Shown here one piece after another: positions 23,558-34,516 of a DNA stretch of 64,000 bases. Location of the stretch: assembly GCA_961205875.1 (NCBI GenBank), contig OY540816.1:6334701-6398700 (forward strand), read 5' to 3'. Under the pieces are notes generated by a model. It did not search any database. It worked only from the letters and a program-made list of their open reading frames with translations, and was not told the DNA's origin. The position numbers were made by a program, and so were the translations under genes. This DNA comes from Sialis fuliginosa. Taxonomy: Eukaryota > Arthropoda > Insecta > Megaloptera > Sialidae. Positions within the stretch are counted from its first letter, which is position 1. Every line of letters begins with the position of its first letter.

Positions 23558-23722
23558 ATATAAAATTTCACCCTTCTACGATTTGTCGTATTTGAGTTAC
23601 AGCGCTTACAGACAGACAGACACCATGGCGAAAATAGTCAGAATGGATTAAAGGAAGGTCAAAATGGATAATTCCATCAAAATCCGGATTTCGAAAAAAA
23701 TCGGCTTCACTATACTTACTTA
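23558..23722 (+). other. Fragment of an unclassified repeat with CAGA tract
   Basis: TTACAGACAGACAGACACCA followed by ATCGGCTTCACTATACTT resembles the tails of insect interspersed repeats. It appears to be the host sequence for both the TTAA element and the mariner foldback. Confidence 0.35.
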
Positions 23723-23915
23723 TACAGGGTGGGGCATATTAAAGAGCGATTTTGAAAAGGCTGTAAAAAAAAGAAATCAATTTTTCCAAATTTTATTTTC
23801 GCCACTTTAAACTACATAAAAAAGCATTAAAGAAAAGTAACTAATTTTTTAAAATAACTCCGGTGAGATGACGTCCGTTCAGGTGTAGAAATTCTTCCAG
23901 CTGGGCCCTGACTTT

Positions 23916-24074
23916 CTATTTATTTATCACATTCTGCAGCATTGCCAGTGGGATTTGAACCACTTCTTGTCGGATACGTTCTTTCAGAGCTTCAATTGTT
24001 TGTGGTGGGTTATCCTGATACACTTTACTCTTCAGGTAACCCCACAAGAAAATGTCGCACGTTGTGAGGTCCAA
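23916..24074 (-). pseudogene. Mariner-type transposase C-terminus (left arm)
   Basis: The minus-strand frame is open for about 52 codons from LDLTTCDIFLWGYLK through KVYQDNP, IEALKERIRQEV and LAMLQNV to a TAG at 23916-23918. D-L-T-x-C-D-x-F-L-W-G-Y-L-K is the conserved region around the third catalytic Asp of mariner-like DDD transposases (DDE superfamily, IS630/Tc1/mariner), the D in C-D being the likely catalytic residue. The N-terminal HTH domains and first two acidic residues are missing, so it is inactive. The same tail occurs inverted in the right arm. The family is clear; the exact mariner subfamily is not. Confidence 0.85.
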
Positions 24075-24087
24075 CGAATGAATATTG

Positions 24088-24282
24088 TTAAAGGTTTATT
24101 TCCAAATCACGTGATCTCTCAAAATGGGGATATCGCATGGCCCCCTCGTTCGCCGGTACTCACTGAAGAGTAAAGTGTATCAGGATAACCCATCACGAAC
24201 AATTGAAGCTCTGAAAGAACGTATCCGACAAGAAGTGGTTCAAATCCCACTGGCAATGCTGCAGAATGTGATGAATAAATAG
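24088..24282 (+). pseudogene. Mariner-type transposase C-terminus (right arm)
   Basis: One plus-strand frame gives NGDIAWPPRSPVLTEE then stop. A frameshifted continuation from 24166 gives KSKVYQDNPSRTIEALKER through LAMLQNVMNK to TAG at 24280-24282. WPPRSPDL precedes the LWGYLK box in an intact protein; here the DLTPCD-FLWGYL segment between them is lost at the junction of the inverted arm. Together with the left arm it shows that the foldback arose by joining two copies of the 3' half of one element in opposite orientation. Confidence 0.85.
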
Positions 24283-24476
24283 AAAGTCAGGGTCCAGCTG
24301 GAAGAATTTCTACACCTGAACGAACGTCATCTCACTGGAGTTATTTAAAAAAATTAGTTACTTTTCTTTAATGCTTTTTTATGTAGTTTAAAGTGGCGAA
24401 AATAAAATTTGGAAAAATTGATTGTCTTTTTTTTACAGCCTTTTCAAAATCGCTCTATAATATGCCCCACCCTGTA

Positions 24477-25036
24477 CTATATGTATATTTCATATACATG
24501 GTATAAGAAAGTAAAAATGCAAAACATCAGAATGATTCCATATATTTATTGCACAATACTGTATGTTATGTTGCAGTTAAATGTTATTAAGGTTACCAAT
24601 TTATAATATTTAGATATGAATGTATGCACAGTTCTTCGACACACAAAAACAGTGTCTCGATATTAGCGTACGTATCCATGCATAGTAATGAAACCCGAGG
24701 CCGTGGACATAAGCAATTCATAACCGCGCGCTGTATCACGGATCCGCGTTATTAATGTAGAGGTACCTTTTAATTAAAACACTCCTCTACCTATGTACAA
24801 ATTCATCATTTTACTTCACGCCTTTGCACACTCCAGTGACGGCTGCATGAGTTACGGACCGCTACTGCTTTATCATAAATCTTAATGAACAAAAAATGTT
24901 CAGTTGGATTTTCAAATAAAATATACGTTAGGGCAGGTTTTTTGTTTAAGACTATAACAGTGGTTCTTTTACTTTTTGTTGATATTAGATAATAAACGAA
25001 CATATTTACCAATTATTTGGAATATATTAATAACAT
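24477..25036. other. Mostly AT-rich DNA, no gene seen
   Basis: 24690-24750 is GC-richer (CCGAGGCCGTGGACATAAGC) without a supported frame. Confidence 0.4.
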
Positions 25037-25121
25037 TTAAAAGTATTTATTTTTTAGAGGTTTGGTCATTGGTTTATTTTAAAAAATATATAAACATATT
25101 TCTTTAAAATATTATATTTCA

Positions 25122-25151
25122 GACGTTTCGACCATTGTTAGTCTTCATCAG
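25122..25151 (-). ncRNA. Hammerhead-ribozyme-like core (left arm)
   Basis: The minus strand reads CTGATGA - AGACTAACAATGGTC - GAAACGTC. CUGAUGA and GAAA are the invariant hammerhead core. GACU/GGUC gives a 4-bp stem II with a 6-nt loop. GAA-ACGU-C supplies a self-complementary stem III followed by the cleavable C, the layout of minimal dimeric hammerheads. Stem I is weak (two pairs, then A/U pairs). Cleavage is not shown. Confidence 0.4.
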
Positions 25152-25391
25152 TGTCTAAAAAATTATTATAAAATATAGACAAGTTTTACAATATTATACA
25201 ATATTATAACTATAAATTTTAATGTTTATTTTAGAGTATATTTTTTAGTTGATTGAGAAAGGATTGTGTGGAAATTTAAGTTGAAACTAGGTTTAATTTT
25301 GTTTTATATGTAATTGCATTTTTTAAAGAAAACATTTCATAAAGTCAAATATTGTAAAATATGTCTATATTTTATAATAATTTTTTAGACA

Positions 25392-25421
25392 CTGATGAAG
25401 ACTAACAATGGTCGAAACGTC
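25392..25421 (+). ncRNA. Hammerhead-ribozyme-like core (right arm)
   Basis: The same 30 bases on the plus strand, identical to the left-arm motif. Conservation of the core in both arms is explained by arm duplication, so it is not independent evidence of function. Confidence 0.4.
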
Positions 25422-25508
25422 TGAAATATAATATTTAAAAAAAAAATGTTTATATATTTTTTTAAATAAACCAATGACCAAACCTCTAAAAAATAAATAC
25501 TTTTAATT

Positions 25509-25692
25509 TAAAATATGGTCATTTACATAAACTCGAAATATTAATAACATTTATTTGATAAAAAACTAATTTATATATTTAGTTCTTAAAATACCAATCT
25601 TTGATTTTTTAAATCATGCAATATTTTAATTGAATAATAGACCTACATAATGTCTTAAAAAAGAAAAAATGAATAAAAAACCATACAAGATA
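25509..25692. other. AT-rich spacer
   Basis: Nothing recognised. Confidence 0.4.
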
Positions 25693-26217
25693 CTGGCATC
25701 AGTCTTGGATCTTAAAAATTAAAAGTACTAAATTAAAAATATTTGTTGATATTTGATTACTGCCATTACTAAATCATAATCTATAGACAATTAACTGTAA
25801 AACGGCTTAATTTGATGAAAATCGACCAATAGGTGTCAAAATGGTTTACTTTTAAACTAATTATTAGTGTAATCTATTTATTTATTATTATATTATTATA
25901 GCATCTGCTTTACATTTTTTTTTAAATTACGATTCTTTATTTTATAACTTTTGTGCAGTACTTATCATTTTGTAATCATTAGCAAGTGTCCATCATTAGG
26001 TGACCATTACTGGTCTTACTTTATCCATTACTGGAGAAAAAACATAACAAACTAAAAGGCTATAATTTCAAAAACAAACTACGAGTATATTAAATTAATT
26101 TAATAAAGAAGTATTTGTTTTATTAGTAACATGAGTTCATGAGAATTACTAAAAAGAAGTTTATCAATCCCAAAAAACAGTATATCTTGCTTTTAAAGGG
26201 GCCAAGACTGGTGACAG
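25693..26217 (+). mobile_element. I-family TIR element, complete, 525 bp
   Basis: CTGGCATCAGTCTTGG opens and CCAAGACTGGTGACAG closes it. It shares TAATCATTAGCAAGTGTCCA and AAAGGCTATAATTT with copies at 40632-40931 (truncated) and 61015-62027 (interrupted, reversed). Superfamily unknown. Confidence 0.75.
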
Positions 26218-26960
26218 CACCATACCTGACCTAATGTCAGATTTAACTTTTGAAAAAAATCTATTGCTTGACTACAAATAATATTATATTTCCAAAAACA
26301 TTTATTTACAGAAAAACCATTTACTAAAACTATAAAAACAAACTTTTTGTGTATTTTCAGATGAGAATTTATTGAAATAGTTTTCGAGTAGTTTTGGGTA
26401 ATCAAAAACCTACATCAACTATAAAGTGTCATGTAAAGTGGTGTTCTAAAGTAATGAAATATCAGCTAATTTATTGACATTTTCATGTTAAAATATTTAA
26501 CGTTTGATTTATGTTTGAATGCCAGTGTTCAAGAGAGAAAATTATAATTTTCATGTTTAATATAATAATTCGTTATAAGACCATTGAATCCAGATTGCAA
26601 ATTTGAAATTACGTATTTACGAGTTAAGTAGATATTTATTTAATAATACTGAACATTATATTCAAATATTAATCAAATTCATCAATACAATGAGTTTTAC
26701 GTTTTTAGGAAAATACAAAAAAAAATAGTTTTACATTAAAATTTCTAATCATTTAAATTTTAATGTGTAATATACGATCTTAATTTACTATATACTCGAA
26801 TACTGTTTATAATATTCATGAAACCGAACCCTAGTAGCTTAAAAATCTCGTTAAAATTATAAAACCAGAATCGAAATTCTAACCTTAAAGAACTGATACC
26901 GAACTTCCTCTAAAAAATAGCTTTCACATTTCGAATATCACTTATCGGATCGGCTAACGT
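26218..26960. other. AT-rich DNA, no gene seen
   Basis: No shared repeats noticed. It ends at the hAT-like terminus. Confidence 0.45.
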
Positions 26961-27150
26961 CAGTGCCGGATTAACCATGTAGCAGGAGTAGCAAATGTTA
27001 CGGGCCTCGCGTCTCTGGGGGCCCCGCGGCTTTTATAAAAAATATGTCTTGTTGGATTTACTATCTACTGTCCAATGATTGATACGGGGTGTCCAAAACT
27101 ACAGTAATTAATAATTTAATTTTAAGGTTTCAAATCTCGATTTGATTTAA
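26961..27150 (+). mobile_element. One end of a CAGTGCCGGATTAA hAT-like element
   Basis: CAGTGCCGGATTAACCATGT and the following GGGGGCCCCGCGG block match, in inverse, the right end of the element at 3413-3982. No second terminus follows, so the copy is broken. Confidence 0.7.
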
Positions 27151-27474
27151 TATGAATGCAATACGTCTGTCAAAGCACGTGATTTTTATATTATTTTACG
27201 ACAATCAACAAAAAGGAATGTCATAAATTTTAATGAAATTAAAATATATAGCTTAAATTACTATACAATAAATAATGTATCATTGAATATGAAAAAAGAA
27301 GATTATTGCAAATACATACATACATATAATTAAAAATATCGATCTTGTCTATAAATTAATAACGAATTCAAAATTGCATCCAGTTTGCATAGTAGTACAA
27401 AATGACTAATTAAACAATTTAATTCTACATTAAAAATCCAACAATTCAATATATCTAAATCAATATTGTCATCA
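27151..27474. other. AT-rich DNA
   Basis: Nothing recognised. Confidence 0.4.
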
Positions 27475-27990
27475 TATAGTCCGGAAAAAAATTCTATGAC
27501 CTAAAGGAACTAGAAGAACGAACTATTGGCTGAGTGCGAAGTAGTTGATGGGAGAAACGAAATCGACCGTAGCGCACGAGGTGGTCAAAAAGGAATTTGT
27601 GGCGGGCTCATTTTTTTTTTTAACTAAAAATAGAAAGGTCAACATGATTAACCACACTATTGTTATAAAGAATCAACTAAAAAATATATTTTTTACTATA
27701 TTTTATTGAAATTATTTGTTTAATTACTTACTTTTCGTTTTGTCAGCTATGTCAAAGCCCGCCCTAGTTGTAACCGCTAGTCGGCGCTGTCATCGCGCAC
27801 GCTGCGAATACTCTATTTCATTTAAAAATGCAGTGGTTGACAGGGTTTTGACGGTACGAATCGTGCATTTTACCGTCATAAACCACGGCAACCACTGCAT
27901 TCTTAAATGAAATAGACTATAGTTCATTAAAGACCACTGAACTATAGGAAGCGCTCTCTGTCATGAACTAAAATGCCCAACTCTATTACA
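27475..27990 (+). repeat. Dispersed repeat with filled insertion site
   Basis: 27475-27525 and 27916-27990 match 60190-60245 and 60246-60313 (GAACTAGAAGAACGAACTA, then TATAGTTCATTAAAGACCAC and GGAAGCGCTCTCTGTCATGA). At 60 kb the two halves are contiguous; here 390 bp intervene. Confidence 0.8.
27526..27915. mobile_element. Insertion of unknown class (ACTA duplication)
   Basis: By comparison with the empty site at 60245, about 390 bp are inserted and ACTA occurs at both borders (27522-27525, 27916-27919). The outer ends (TTGGCTGAGTGCG / TTAAATGAAATAG) are not inverted repeats. Its right end holds a ~107-bp hairpin (27808-27914) with arms CATTTAAAAATGCAGTGGTT / AACCACTGCATTCTTAAATG and a nested GACGGTA / TACCGTC-like stem. 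Confidence 0.65.
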
Positions 27991-28920
27991 AAATAACTTT
28001 TTCTCAACTAAATTTTATTATACCTTCTTAATTTTAATAACTCTCATCGTGCAAACCGGTATTATGTAACAGTAACTAAATATTTCAATTAGTGACTTAA
28101 TTAGTATACATACATAGAAGTAAGTAATATCATCTTAAATTATTAAACATAAGTAGACGGATATATACATTATTTCAATCAAAATCAATTAAGAAATAAC
28201 AACACATAAGAACATTTGAACTTTTAGAAAAGGTGACAACAACAACATCAGAAACAAATCAACCCACCACTGAGTTCACATGAGTAAGTAACTTAATGTA
28301 TCCTGCGCCTCCACCACACAACCATTCCACCATCAGACGCTGTGAAGGATTTGTCAAGCGAGAACGTTGACTCAAAACATACACCCAGCGTTTGTGTATA
28401 TCGTGCAATGTTATTATTCTCAACATATTATGTTTCAACAATTGCCTATATGTACGTTAAACTTAATATCGTGCCTCCATTACGGAAGGTTCATTGTTAC
28501 TTTCAAAACAATCAGATTCATATTAAATACAAAATTCGTTTATGTTGAATGGATTCAGTAAATCGAATAAATATGTATATATGAGAATTGTTTCCGGTTG
28601 TGTAAATACAAAATTAAGATAGTTTAATGGGGAAACTGTGATATTATCTACACATATATGTGCATATTTTAAATAATACTGCAGGTATTTACATTTAATT
28701 AAGAATATTGTGGAAATTAATGTCATATTTCAGGAAAATAACACTTTGGTATTTAATTATGACAATGAAAGCCAGCACATTTATCAATTTTTGGGAAAAT
28801 AAAGATAAGCCTTTTTTAATCATCATATTTTCTTATTATTTGTATCTTGAAAATAATTTTAAAAGTCGATTTTCATCATTCTTACTTATTAACCAATATA
28901 AAACAAATAGCAAGCAAAAA
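27991..28920. other. AT-rich DNA, no gene seen
   Basis: Several overlapping short frames (28259-28920) on both strands lack any motif. Confidence 0.45.
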
Positions 28921-29463
28921 TATCGGTATGGAGAACCATACATGACTTCCATGTTCTTTCTATTACTTAAGACGGTTACATATAAATATATAATGTCAAA
29001 AACATAATACACATTCGTAGAACAACTAATTTGACAATCTGAATTTAGTTGCATTTCTTTCCAAGGCAACTTGAATTAATGACGTATTAATTAGTATTTA
29101 AAATTCAAATTTTAAGTGTGTTTTTCACCCCTTTAATTAGATTCAATTGAACTACAAATGTACCAAATCTTATCAAAATTAGTGAGATAATATTCGCAAT
29201 ATTCACTTTTTAGACGAAAAAAGTTACAAAATTTCGAATATTTCCAAAACCTCTTATCCGATTAGCACCAAAATCAATATGTCTGGAGTACTCAATGAGA
29301 CAAACATTTTTCCCAAAAATAATTCAGATCGGTGCATTTTTACAGTAGTTATCGTGAACGAAAGAAAATTCTACATCCGCACAGACACAAGCACAGCCGC
29401 CATGCGGAAATTAACTTTTCTTTACGTTTTGAAGCTAGTACAATCTAGAACATGGAAGTAAAA
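28921..29463 (-). mobile_element. ACTTCCATG-family repeat, copy A
   Basis: Shares GGTATGGAGAACCATACATG, AATCCGATTAGCACC-type and CAGCCGCCATGCGGAAATTA blocks with copies at 52293, 59634 and 62495. It lacks the distal segment containing TTTTTCGATGGTATTAC present in copy B. No coding frame. Confidence 0.75.
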
Positions 29464-30076
29464 TCTCAAAATTTATGAAGAAACAGATGCAAAATTTTTT
29501 TTTCAACATTTCTTATCTATGTAAAATATATGTTATATCTCTAAAATGGTTACTCCATTTATTCTATAATTTGTAGGAGACATTGACAGTACCAATAAAA
29601 TTTTTGAAAAAGGTAGTCATACTAATGTGATATAATATTCGTTTTTTTACTTCCATGTTTAAAAAAAAAAATAGTGAAAGTTTCATGTTCGCAATACACA
29701 AACAGAACTGTAATAAAAATTTACCGTTTTGATTTCTTTTTCAATGTTCGTCTCAGTCAGTGAGAACTCAAGACCTATCGATTCTGGTCCAATTGGAGCA
29801 TCGGTTTTTGTAAATATGCACGTTTTTGCACAAATGTACCTAAAACGATATCGTCTTAGTAGCCTTTAATAGTCAACTTTTATTTTATAAAAATATTTTA
29901 AATGTAAAAAGCATTCCTTCTTCTTCACATTTTTTATCATTGATTTGAGTTCACAAGAATCCATATTTACAATAGAATTAGGTGTATTTCAGGCCAATTT
30001 TAATCCAAAGAAGGAGCCCTGGTTGATAATATCAGTAATAATAAAAACGGCTGTCTTCTGAATTAACCATTAACCT
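29464..30076. other. AT-rich DNA
   Basis: A further TTTTTACTTCCATGTTT scrap lies at 29645. Otherwise nothing is recognised. Confidence 0.4.
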
Positions 30077-30132
30077 CATTCTACCGGCCGGAGCGGCCAT
30101 GTCCACGGTAGAATGAAATTAACAGTTAATCA
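30065..30132. repeat. Short inverted repeat (ATTCTACCG hairpin)
   Basis: TTAACCATTAACCTCATTCT then ACCG pairs with CGGTAGAATGAAATTAACAG, with a GC-rich loop GCCGGAGCGGCCATGTCCA. A small foldback or hairpin with no identified host element. Confidence 0.55.
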
Positions 30133-30717
30133 TAAACGTAAGTCAAATTTTAATATTATTACATTTGAAATAATAAAAGTAAAAAAAAACACTTGTTTGC
30201 ATTTGACTATTAGAAACCCCCAAAAAACACATTTAATTTTTCTAATCTCGTAAATATTTGAAAATTAAATCAATAATGACATAAATTATATCCATAATAT
30301 TTAATCCCATATGTAATTTAACATACGTATGTATTCACTCATGTTATTTTATCTGTAATCAAAATTGTAACCACTACAAAAGACTTTTGATTGACAAACA
30401 ATTAGTACAAGAAGTGTGTTTATAACATGTCTGCGGCCAGTGCTCTGTGCAATATACAACGAACATCGTGATTAAGAGCCATTATTCGGAACAATATCGA
30501 TTATAATTATATTGATAGACAAATTGTACACGAGATATCTGAATCTGACAGGTTTGTTTCGAGGCAGATTATTGTTATTGTTTCTCTCGTTTGAGGTTGT
30601 TATTTTCATGTCAGTTGTATATAAATATCGATTAATTATAAACAATTATTATTGCACACCCTAAGCCAGCTGTGGCTTGATGTGGTCTATTATCGTCCTA
30701 TTTTTATACATATGTAT
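30133..30717. other. Unique AT-rich DNA with TATAAATA
   Basis: GTTGTATATAAATATCGATT (from about 30616) contains a TATA-box-like sequence after a less AT-rich stretch (30430-30600). No exon is visible downstream, so promoter function is unsupported. Confidence 0.3.
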
Positions 30718-31301
30718 ATGGGCAAATCCACAGAACGTGGCCGCTTTGGGGGAACGGCAATAGTGCGCGTGTGGGAATGTATATTACCCACCCATAAGTA
30801 CACGAACTCAAAGTATACTTTATTGTGGATGTAAACATGGAGTTACAAGTCGATTGCTTGATTCATATAAAAACTGCAGCACAATTTGCATTGAAAAATC
30901 GGTTATTTTCACGTTTTCAGAATGGAACTTTTAAAAAAATAAAAATTCATACCACCGCAATTTTCTCAGATTCAAACCAATGAATCTGAAATTTTTACTG
31001 GACATGTTTTTTGGTACAATGAACCTTTTCCCGGAGTTTCAAAGGCGCACACCTCTTACATTTCATATGCGCGATTGTTTTATCCAGCGAACGGCAATTT
31101 CAGCGTTTTTTATTTGGTTTATTTGCTGTAACTTTTGGAACATCCGAAGCACACTCCTGAAATTGAGACCAATTATTCTTCTCTTTGTTACGAAGATTTT
31201 GAGACGACATAGAAGAGTGTGCGTTCAATGCTCCATTTTGAAGAAGCATTTGAGTATTTTAATTTAAAGCTAATGCGGCCACGTTCTGTGTATTTGCCCA
31301 T
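30718..31301. mobile_element. TIR element (ATGGGCAAAT...), ~584 bp
   Basis: ATGGGCAAATCCACAGAACG on the left mirrors ACGTTCTGTGTATTTGCCCA on the right, with GGCCGC inside each and TATA repeats outside. A 95-codon plus-strand frame (30980-31267) ends near the right TIR; it has no recognised domain, though its GC content is higher than the surroundings. It could be relic coding sequence of the parent transposon. Confidence 0.7.
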
Positions 31302-32230
31302 ATATGTACATTAATAAAATGAGCATTATATCTTAAATTTCTTCAGTAATCCATTTTCTGAAAGAGAACATTACAGTCACCATATTAACTTAATGTAATA
31401 TCGATTGGTTTTAATTTTCTGTCATGAAAATATAAGCAAAGTTCAATTTGTCGTTTTAGACCCATGTTTACACCACGGCAACAAACTGCAGCTCGCAATA
31501 CGAAATAAATTAACATTAAACCTTTTGAATTCGCTTCATTTATTTGCAGAATAGAACCCTATTAAAACTCAGCCAAATCGGATAACTAGAAGTAAGGAAA
31601 TTTGCAGTTTATTGAAATATTTTTAAGTATTTTAACGTCAAAAAAATTTGGCAAATATATAGTAGTTCAGGAAAGTTTGAAAAATATCCGCTGAGCGCGA
31701 CAGTCGCGTGAACTGACATGTTTTATACATCTACTCACATCTGTCATTATAGCTAAAAAATGCACATTTAAATAATTTTGTATTGTATTAAATTATGTTA
31801 TTGTCACTTATTATTTGATACGTTTGTCTATGAAAATATACAACGGTAATAAACATCTGGATATTGTTCTGTGTTATGAATTTCATATGTTTCATTGTTG
31901 ATATGTATGGTATGTTTTTTTTTTTAATTTTGAATTGTGTTTGTTGAAAAATGTTAATTCCGAAAAATTATAATTGTAGGATTAACGTATTATGATAAAT
32001 TAAAATGTATTATTTGTTGAATAATATGTTTTTCAGGTTCTGTATTTATTTATTAATTTGTGACAAATTGTTTAAAAAAATATACTACTTGAAAGTGAGG
32101 TTATGTCATGTATTACTATTAACATCAATTTTTTACAAGGCATTTTTTAAACATCCTTCAAAAAACGATAGTTTCAAAAGTCTAAGGGGTGTGCATTTTA
32201 TGGCCAAGTCATGCTATTTTATTTTATTTA
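31302..32230. repeat. Repeat J, copy 2 (inverted, uninterrupted)
   Basis: Runs opposite to copy 1 and lacks both the 370-bp hAT MITE (ATAG/CATGACTTGGCC are contiguous near 32220) and the 1.46-kb element. It therefore represents the older uninserted arrangement. Confidence 0.75.
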
Positions 32231-32950
32231 CATATATAATACATAGATAAGTATTAATGATTTAATAGCTCTAATAATTTATATTCTTATGAACGTAAAT
32301 TTTCAAAATTTAAAAATAATAAAATTTCTGGAATTAAATTATCGATTACCGATATACAATATATTAATACCAACAAAAATAAATTTAAATTTAAATATTC
32401 ATTCGAAATAAATAAAAATTTACTTTCTTATGAAAAATCATGAAAATTGAGTAAATATTCTTTATTCAAATTTATGTTGACTCTATTTATTACCCATTTC
32501 AAACAGCTATTGAAAACTGATCGAATACCAATATTAAAAAACATTATCAATACATCGTTCAAAAATTCAATTCCCGTGAATACTCTCGCGGAAAACTTTG
32601 AATATTATATTTCATTTAATTTAAAAAGAAAACAATAAGTATTGGATAAATCAGGGTAGTAAAATATATTTTCAAATATAAAAACATTTAATTTTTTCTA
32701 ACTATTACCTCCAGCTATGCAAGAAAATAGTTAAGACAACACAAAATTGATCTTGCGAGGATTTGTATCAATTTAAATGTTAAAAATAAAAGGTAAGTAA
32801 ACTAAGGGTTATGGTGGGAAAATAAAACTATTACAAAATACAAAAAAAGATGACGGCTCATCAAGTCGCAAAAAAAAAATTGTCATCAAAATAATTATTT
32901 ACTTAACTCGTCTGTAGTTATAATATTTTATAAATTATTTTACATCCATA
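32231..32950. other. AT-rich DNA, no gene seen
   Basis: Nothing recognised; short lysine-rich frames only. Confidence 0.45.
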
Positions 32951-33589
32951 TCCATACTAATATTATAAATGCGAAAGTGTGTTTGTCTGTCTGTCTGTTT
33001 GTTACCTTTTCACGGCTAAACCGCTCAACCGATCATGATGAAATTTGGCAGTGAGATAGATTGCATCCCGAGGACGGACATAGGCTACTTCGTATCTCGA
33101 AAATTCAACCCCTATAGAATTTCAAGGGGGTGGAAAAAAATTTAATTTTTTTTAGTAATTAATATTTTACTCCCCGTTACATATGAAGGGTTGTAAGTGG
33201 TTTTATTCGATCCGGTGGGAAAAATACTACAGGGGCGGGGTTATAGAGGGAAAAATAACCCTCTATCTTGCATAGGAGCCGAGATATTTACGACTTTTTA
33301 TATAATGAAAGAAAACTAAAAATAAGAAAAATTTAATATTTTACCCCCTGTCACATATGAAGGGTTGTAATTAGTTTAATTTGATCCAGCGGGAAAAATA
33401 CCACAGAAGTGGGATATTAGAAGGAAAAACAACCCTCTATCTCGCATAGCAGTCGAAATATTTACGATTTTACATAATGAATGAAAACCAAAATATAGAA
33501 ACATTTATATTTCACACTCTTTTACATATGAGTGGTTGTAATTAGTTTCTTTCGAAATCCACTTGAGCGAAGCCGCGGGTAGCAGGTAG
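32951..33589 (+). mobile_element. Helitron-like element, full length, 639 bp
   Basis: Preceded by A, it starts TCCATACTAATATTATAAAT and GCGAAAGTGTG, then TGTCTGTCTGTCTGT, GGCTAAACCGCTCAACCGAT and GATGAAATTTGG, and ends GAAGCCGCGGGTAGCAGGTAG before T. The final CTAG is mutated to GTAG. Three internal units start ACATATGAAGGGTTGTAA at about 33179, 33353 and 33525 (period ~174). It lacks the Rep/helicase protein. Confidence 0.8.
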
Positions 33590-34173
33590 TATTAAATGTA
33601 AACATAATATTGAAAGACTTATTCCATATAAGTAATAATTTTATTCACTTTAATCTGAACGTAGGTGAAGTTTTACTATATACTTTTTACGATTTTTTTG
33701 CTTCTAGCCTGACTACATTTTTCACATTTTTTCTTCTTCTTTTTTCTAATACAAACATGTCTCCGAGATATTTCGCAAGGAAATTGAATGCGAAGTCAAG
33801 ATTGCTAGAGGTATTCTAATGCAAGCAAAAATTCACGTAAATGAAACAAAAAATGACTACTTCGCTTGAATTTCTCATCAATTTTAGATGTCAGAATATA
33901 TTTATATCTGCAAAAGAGATTTAAATTTCTTCGTTTGAATTTTATTAAGTATATAAATACAATCGCGATACTTAATTCCTAAACTAAAAGTTAAAAATTC
34001 CATTTAGACAATGTATTTCGATTTTAGACAACTGACACATTATTACAGCTATTAATTAGATAATTGAAAAAAATTTAAAGAGTTAACATTTCCAGTTTCC
34101 TGATTTGTACTCAATTTACATTAAAATATACATACTTATATTTATTTATTTATAATGAAGGGTAGAGCTTTAA
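33590..34173. other. AT-rich DNA, no gene seen
   Basis: Nothing recognised. Confidence 0.45.
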
Positions 34174-34516
34174 GCAGTGGATGACACCCGGGACGGAAAT
34201 CGATAGTTCCCCCTTCCCCGAAAAAAGTCAAAAGCTTTTATTTTTTGTATATTATGCGGGTGTCACCCCCTGTGAATTTTTAACGCCAGAAAAAAATATT
34301 AGTAGGCTCTATTTTTCTTTAATTAAATTTTATGGTTATCACCCCTTATGGACTTTCAATTACCAAAAAAAGACAGTTGACTCAATTTATTGGACATTTT
34401 ATCCCTTGAAAGCTTTAAATAACCAAAAGAAGGATGTAAATAGGCTTTATTTTATTAATAAATGAGACGGGTGTTACTTGGGGCGGACCCCCCCCCCTCA
34501 CCCCCTAACGACGCCA
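34174..34516 (+). mobile_element. Element with CAGTGG ends and C-rich right flank
   Basis: Left CAGTGGATGACACCCGGGAC and right CTAACGACGCCACTG are CAGTGG-type ends. Inside, imperfect ~60-bp units (CCAAAAAA...GAC...TTTATT) repeat, generating a 94-codon frame related to the one at 3534-3731. The ends match only over the outer 6 bp, so they may belong to two different hAT-like copies. Confidence 0.45.

Larger units (their letters stand above)
23725..24474. mobile_element. Mariner-derived foldback element, 750 bp
   Basis: Termini CAGGGTGGGGCATATTA / TAATATGCCCCACCCTG lie between TA dinucleotides (23723-23724, 24475-24476). Inverted arms of about 310 bp each contain the 3' end of the same transposase gene plus 3' UTR, facing inward from opposite strands. 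The centre (24050-24165) is a non-duplicated remnant with W-P-P-R-S-P. It cannot make transposase, but both ends are real mariner ends, so it could be mobilised in trans. Confidence 0.9.
25037..25508. mobile_element. Foldback unit with hammerhead-like cores in both arms
   Basis: Arms of about 160 bp (25037-25197, 25349-25508) are inverted copies: TTTTTTAGAGGTTTGGTCAT and its complement at the outside, TAGACACTGATGAAGACTAA toward the inside. The loop is AT-rich. No TIR-flanking duplication is obvious. It may derive from Penelope-like or other retroelements known to carry hammerhead ribozymes, or simply be a foldback repeat. Confidence 0.75.

Noticed and set aside
28259-29069. Cluster of overlapping 60-99-codon frames on both strands
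   Set aside because: Mutually overlapping in different phases, rich in Tyr/Phe/Lys/Ile; expected by chance.
30980-31267. 95-codon plus-strand open frame
   Set aside because: Lies inside a TIR element, has no recognisable domain and lacks clear codon bias; possibly relic transposon coding at most.
34181-34465. 94-codon frame similar to 3534-3731
   Set aside because: Similarity is explained by shared hAT-like repeat sequence with internal units; no domain or conserved start.
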